Position numbers and translations under genes: made by a program
Shown here: positions 60,068-64,000 of the stretch, in pieces
Numbering within the stretch: position 1 is the first letter of the stretch
Layout of the letters: each line of letters opens with the position of its first letter
DNA from: Nymphaea colorata
Taxonomy: Eukaryota; Streptophyta; Magnoliopsida; Nymphaeales; Nymphaeaceae
Reading direction: 5' to 3'
DNA length: 64,000 bases
Assembly: GCF_008831285.2 (NCBI RefSeq)
Contig: NC_045150.1
Location: forward strand, 10,740,001-10,804,000
Notes under the pieces: generated by a model
Told to the model about the DNA's origin: nothing
The model's database searches: none
What the model saw: only the letters and a program-made list of their open reading frames with translations

Positions 60068-60724
60068 TCATTTTTGCTGACTTAGAACATCTGGAAGAGG
60101 GTTTTTTATTTGACTTCTTAAGCTATTCAGACATTCAAGGGCTGCTTGGTAATTGTAGTTGTTATTTGAATATACTAAAAATCGGGTAAATTCATGAAAC
60201 ATTTTAATAAGTGTTCCATGAATCTTATCCAAATATTTACAATATATTCATGAAACAGTTGCAAATTGTTTCCTTTGCAATTCAGCAATTCAAGTCTACA
60301 GCAATTTATGAAGTTCCTCTTCTCATGTATCTATGGTTGGTTAGATTTTCTAAATAAAATTACATGTATAAGATTTCTTTTCTATCTGATAGAGGGTGTA
60401 ACACACTAAATTTAAAAGCGAAAAGATCTTTGAAAATGTTGATAATGATAAAGAATTTACTTTTCACTATTTCTTCATGTTTATCTATAATGAGTTGCAA
60501 AACAAAAAGGTACTAGTTTTGTAAAATTTGAAGCTGGGATTGGTTGTAGGGAGATGCTATTGTCACTCGTTTATAAAGAGAACTTGGATACTGGCCTCCT
60601 TTTATATTCTTAATTAAATTACATCCTTGTTATATTAGATTTTTCCATCGATTCTCTTGTGGATAGGAATCACAAACTTTTTTTGACCATATAAACAACA
60701 GCCACCATATTTTTTCTCCAATAA
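60068..60724. other. Spacer, no supported gene
   Basis: AT-rich sequence with short frames only and nothing recognised. Confidence 0.4.
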
Positions 60725-60884
60725 ATTCTGGATGAAAGAGGTCAAATTGTAGTTTCAAGATTTTAGCAGGAGAAGAAATATGATTTTTGAAAATTTTTTA
60801 TATAGGATAAATCATTTTTTAAAATTTACGTTTTTTTTTAGGAGGGGGCTGCCGCCCTTGCTAGCCCCCTAGCTCCGCCCCTAC
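60725..60884. mobile_element. CAGGGGCGGAG-family element, minus orientation
   Basis: It ends gctagccccctagctccgcccccta-like sequence (read from the other strand: TAGGGGCGGAGCTAGGGGG). The interior carries tttgaaaattttttatata and ttgtagtttcaagatttt words shared with the family. Its other end, near ttctggatgaaag, is damaged. Confidence 0.5.
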
Positions 60885-61725
60885 TGTTCATAGAATCTAT
60901 TCTATTTGTCACTGCAGATTGAAATGAATAGCTCTGCATGTTTAAGGAATAAATGCCATTGAAAAGCATTAGTGACACAAATTTAATATACTAATCCATG
61001 ACAACTATAAAACACCACTACTGACCATTCAGTGAGACACACCACATGCCATCTATATTTGATGGCAGATCAAAAGTGCCACTAAAGACTTTACAACGTC
61101 ACATATTTATATGTCATCATTGATATTGTATACAACCCAAGAATACCACAATAGACCTTTCACTACTTCCAGCAATAGTGTGCATATGTCAGTGCATCTA
61201 CCTAAAAGCTGGCAAATATTTAGACCGCTTGGGTAAAGGATTAAAGCTGGGTCCATTAAAGTTAATTACTAAAATATTATTTTATCAATCTAACCTTGTA
61301 GATATGATCTTAAGAATGATTTTTTGAGAAATATATATTAAGTTGATCATTTTTTATATTAATAACGTGTTGTTCAAATAAACGGCTCTTATAACATAAA
61401 AAGTTTGTTTGTAGAAAGTTCAAATTTTGTATAAAGTTAACTTTAACTAAAACATGTTTTACCTTAAATTAAATTAGTATTTAGAAACAGATGGGGGAGG
61501 TTCACATTTTTTTAATACCCGTTTTATCGCTAATTTAACCAGTCTAGCTTCTATCCCTTAATGCGCGGCCGGTATGTGGATGACCCACTTACTTCTCTTT
61601 TTCTTTTTTTCTTTTTTCTTTAATGACAGTCAATAGTGTCGCCATGGTCTAGCATCGTGTGGGATAGAAGATGCCTCCCCCTGCCTCTGTGAGAAGGGCA
61701 AAGCTGTCGCGCCTTGCCATCGTTG
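60885..61725. other. Spacer with weak CACTA-like words
   Basis: Between 60995 and 61210 words such as ccactactgacc, tgccactaaag and tgtcagtgca recall CACTA subterminal repeats, but no end was found. The remainder is AT-rich. Confidence 0.3.
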
Positions 61726-61869
61726 TCACAGCCCAACCTCACCGGCAGAGTATCCGCCCGCCGTTGAGGGTATGGCAGGTTGTTGCTTCCTCAGGGTGGT
61801 GACTTCCCCTGCCCTACCTTCACTGGCAGCCAGCAAGGCACACATCTTGGGGTACACAACAGCATCCAT
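61726..61869 (-). pseudogene. N-terminal fragment of an ankyrin-repeat protein (ACD6/ITN1-like)
   Basis: ATG at 61869 (minus) opens MDAVVYPKMCALLAASEGRA, then GEVTTLRKQQPAI. This resembles the start of plant ankyrin-repeat membrane proteins, where residues like YxAASEGRxDEVxxLL begin the first repeat. The frame runs into unrelated sequence and stops at 61726-61728 after 47 codons. The following ankyrin repeats and the membrane part are missing. It is most likely a truncated relic. The family call is from motif memory only. Confidence 0.4.
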
Positions 61870-62603
61870 TGCCTCAATTTTTTGTTTAATGAAGAAATAG
61901 TAAAACAAAGGGAGGGAGGTCACCTGCTCCCTCACCACTGAAAGCCTATCGAGGCCTTTCCATCACCGGCAGGTCCACTGGACACAAAAGGCAGCAGCAG
62001 GCACTGAAGGGGCCAAAAATTTTTGGATATGGAGCACTATTATAGAAATTCTCATTTCTAAAGGGGCAGAACATATATAAATAAGTAAATAATTGTAAGA
62101 AATCTATGTAAAAATATGTAAAAATAAATAAAAATTTTATTGGTGGCATGGACAACTGCCCACGCCAGCCTATATGTGGCTATGCTACTGGCGGCAGCTG
62201 CAGGCAGCAAGGGGTGAGGGTTGGTTTCTCCCTTCCTGCTGATGGGGAAGGTGGCAACCTCCCCTTTCGATATTTTACGAGTATCCTTTTGTGTATATAT
62301 ATATATATATATAGACTTTAGATTTTCAAAATCACTAAGAATTCGATCCAACATGATGGACCGCTTAAAAAAAAAAGTATCAAGTAACACTTTTTTCTCT
62401 TTATTTTTCTCTCAATCATTTGTCTCCTATATATATATATATATAAGAGAAATTGTTAATTCAAAAAACATTGCAGCTTTATTATTCAAGTAATCTATTT
62501 ACACAATTAAGTGAAATCTAAAGACATGGATAAACTGAAAAAAAAACAAGAGGAGCGGGGGGGGCAGTTGCCTCCCCCAAGTGGCGGAAGGTCACCTTCT
62601 GGG
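61870..62603. repeat. Spacer with TA microsatellites
   Basis: TA runs lie at about 62297-62312 and 62430-62445. A ggccaaaaatttttgg patch near 62010 hints at another CAGGGGCGGAG-family member. Frames on either strand are not recognised. Confidence 0.4.
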
Positions 62604-62792
62604 CAAGGGAGGAGCTAGAAATTTTTTTTTGAATGAGGCAGAATTAATGTTTCCAAATTTTGAGCGGGCCAAAATACCATTTTTCAAAATTTTTATATAA
62701 AACAAGTCAAATTTTCTAAAATTTACATGTAAGTTATGTTTTTTTTTTAGGTGGAGCTAGAGCCCATAGGAGCCCCCTTGGCTCTGCCCCTA
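62604..62792. mobile_element. CAGGGGCGGAG-family element, both ends present
   Basis: The left end CAAGGGAGGAGCTAGAAATT and right end ggctctgcccctа-like sequence (reverse complement TAGGGGCAGAGCC) form an imperfect inverted pair 189 bp apart around the family's AT-rich core. A clear 8-bp target duplication was not found. Confidence 0.5.
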
Positions 62793-62919
62793 TGTAGGTG
62801 ACAGCTTCCCCTCCCTCCCTTTTTTTTGGTGAAAAAAATATGATATGCAGTCTCCCTCATAGTAGCAGAGGCGACCTTTGATCGAGGTTGCCTCCTCCCC
62901 CTCCTCAAACAAGGCGACA

Positions 62920-63034
62920 CCTCCACATGTAGCAGCAAGCTTCGGTTTCGTTTACATTCTTTATTTAAAAAAAAAAAGCCTCCACATGCAGCAGCAAGCT
63001 TCAGTTTGGTTTACATTCTTTATTTAAAAAAAAA
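62920..63034. repeat. 59-bp tandem duplication ending in A runs
   Basis: Two copies of cctccacatg-agcagcaagc... each end in tttattta plus a run of 9-12 A, at 62920-62978 and 62979-63034. The A-run at each unit end suggests replication slippage or duplication of an old retroposon tail. Confidence 0.85.
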
Positions 63035-63549
63035 GCATGAATAGTTGAAAACAGTGGAACAATTTCAAATGCAAATCGGCTGGGGTGTAGGCACCCTCCC
63101 TTTTAATACTAAAAAAAACAAATGACTGAAGATGTCATAAAGAAACCAAAAGAACATAAGGAAACCCTCAAGGTAGCCTGCAGAAGGCAACAAGGATCCA
63201 AAACAAAGAAAAGAAAAGCTTTTAAGACCACTACCTTATAGAATTTTCTGGAATGGGGAAAAGAAGCACATCAGTCACCTCAATACTAGGATTGTAACCC
63301 CTGAAACGACCTTTCTTTCCAAACCCCATCCAGAAATGCTCACATACCTTCTATTCTACCATGGCCAACTGTCTTTTTCCCCTTTCTCCTTATCCCCTGT
63401 TCTCTAGAGCACATAACAATAGCCTGCAATCCATTACGATAAAAACATATGGATTCTACCACCATATCGACATTGGATGGCACTTTCCCTGGATCTGATA
63501 GAACACCTCACGGAAACCACAGTCCCATCTATCTTTTATGCTTTTGAAT
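63035..63549 (-). other. Probable 3' part of the LINE that continues to the window end
   Basis: Downstream of the LINE frame on the minus strand, the sequence has the T/G-rich character of plant LINE 3' ends (for example 63110-63240). Further coding relics may be present, but I could not place a poly-A end with certainty. Confidence 0.35.
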
Positions 63550-64000
63550 CTACCCTGCATTTTCAACATAAACCTTTCCATAGATTATAAAATTTATATC
63601 TTCTATCTCTTTCAGAATTAGTGTGCACTTAGTTATCTGTTTCCAAATCATCCAGATGATCATCGGGAAAAGGAGACACCAGCATTTATTTATCCAACTG
63701 CTGCCAAAATGTTTCATTCTCCACCAATCGTACTCTTTCTTTATCGAACTAAAAGAAGGAACAAAGATATTAAATTTTCCTCCCACATATTTCTTCACAT
63801 ATGAAGAAAGCTCGCAACATCCAAACAGATAAAAAGGAGACTCTTCCCTTTTTTTACAAAGGACACATCTTGTTTCCCTAAGCCTGAATCTATTTTTGCT
63901 GACTTCGCTTTTGCTTACTATGTCTTTGGTTATACTTTTCTTTACCTGTGAAGGAGCACCCACCCACCGGTCCCAAGTGCATATAAGGGATTCTGTGTTT
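63550..64000 (-). pseudogene. LINE zinc-binding domain (zf-RVT), 3' part, runs off the window
   Basis: The minus frame is open from the window edge to a stop at 63550-63552. It contains FRLRETRCVLCKKREESPFY, then FGCCELSSYV and LLFPMIIWMIWKQ. The paired CxxC followed by a C/H-rich segment, and the WxIW motif about 70 residues later, are the plant LINE zf-RVT layout that follows the reverse transcriptase. The usual histidine of the second zinc pair is replaced (FYLFGCC), so it is probably degenerate. RT should lie beyond 64000. Confidence 0.75.

Noticed and set aside
1-64000. CRISPR arrays, operons, ribosome binding sites, bacterial origins and tRNA or rRNA genes
   Set aside because: Repeats here have no regular spacers, the DNA is plant nuclear in character, and no complete tRNA cloverleaf or rRNA segment was seen. 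The B-box-like sequences belong to SINE-like pieces.
1-64000. A previously undescribed multi-gene system
   Set aside because: Coding signals are isolated fragments of known element types or short doubtful frames. Nothing shows several intact genes arranged to work together.

Overview
This is a stretch of plant nuclear DNA, almost certainly from a flowering plant. It is AT-rich, has no dense coding tiling and is full of TA, GA and CA microsatellites. It carries decayed plant-type retroelements: Ty1/copia pieces, an L1-like LINE with the plant zinc-binding tail, a TRIM with a tRNA-Met primer site, and tRNA-derived SINE-like pieces. It also carries hAT-type miniature elements with 8-bp target duplications and a CACTA-type terminus. 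I cannot name the species. I found no intact long gene: the host coding signals are short, broken or doubtful.

Layout. 1-3271 is a decayed copia element on the minus strand, with a second, internally deleted copy at about 12897-15144 that keeps a 3' LTR. 3287-9171 is a block repeated in direct orientation at 33673-39978. It holds an 18-bp-like minisatellite, a hAT-like miniature element and the 3' end of another copia. The second copy also carries a complete TRIM that the first copy lacks. 9172-11400 is non-coding with degenerate imperfect repeats. 11400-12700 is the most gene-like part, with a TATA box, a CT/GA-rich leader and a 56-codon frame. 16390-17640 is a plus-strand copia RT/RNase H remnant. 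19560-30955 is a nest of local duplications involving a LINE, degenerate repeats and a TA microsatellite, ending in two tandem 1.25-kb units with TATA-like boxes.

39983-40153 is the N-terminal coiled-coil end of a CNL-type NLR resistance gene, cut at the edge of the duplicated block. 43948-44213 is an LRR fragment. 44830-45590 is another copia remnant. 48.0-63.0 kb is mostly non-autonomous DNA transposons: several hAT-like families, a CACTA-like element of about 3.8 kb, and five members or pieces of a family with CAGGGGCGGAG-like ends. It also has a short ankyrin-repeat-type fragment at 61726-61869. The window ends inside a minus-strand LINE zinc-binding domain.

The sequence does not support a working multi-gene system. 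The informative content is the history of rearrangement: which insertions came before or after which duplication, and one resistance-gene exon truncated at a duplication breakpoint. All similarity statements come from reading the sequence by eye. No database search was run.
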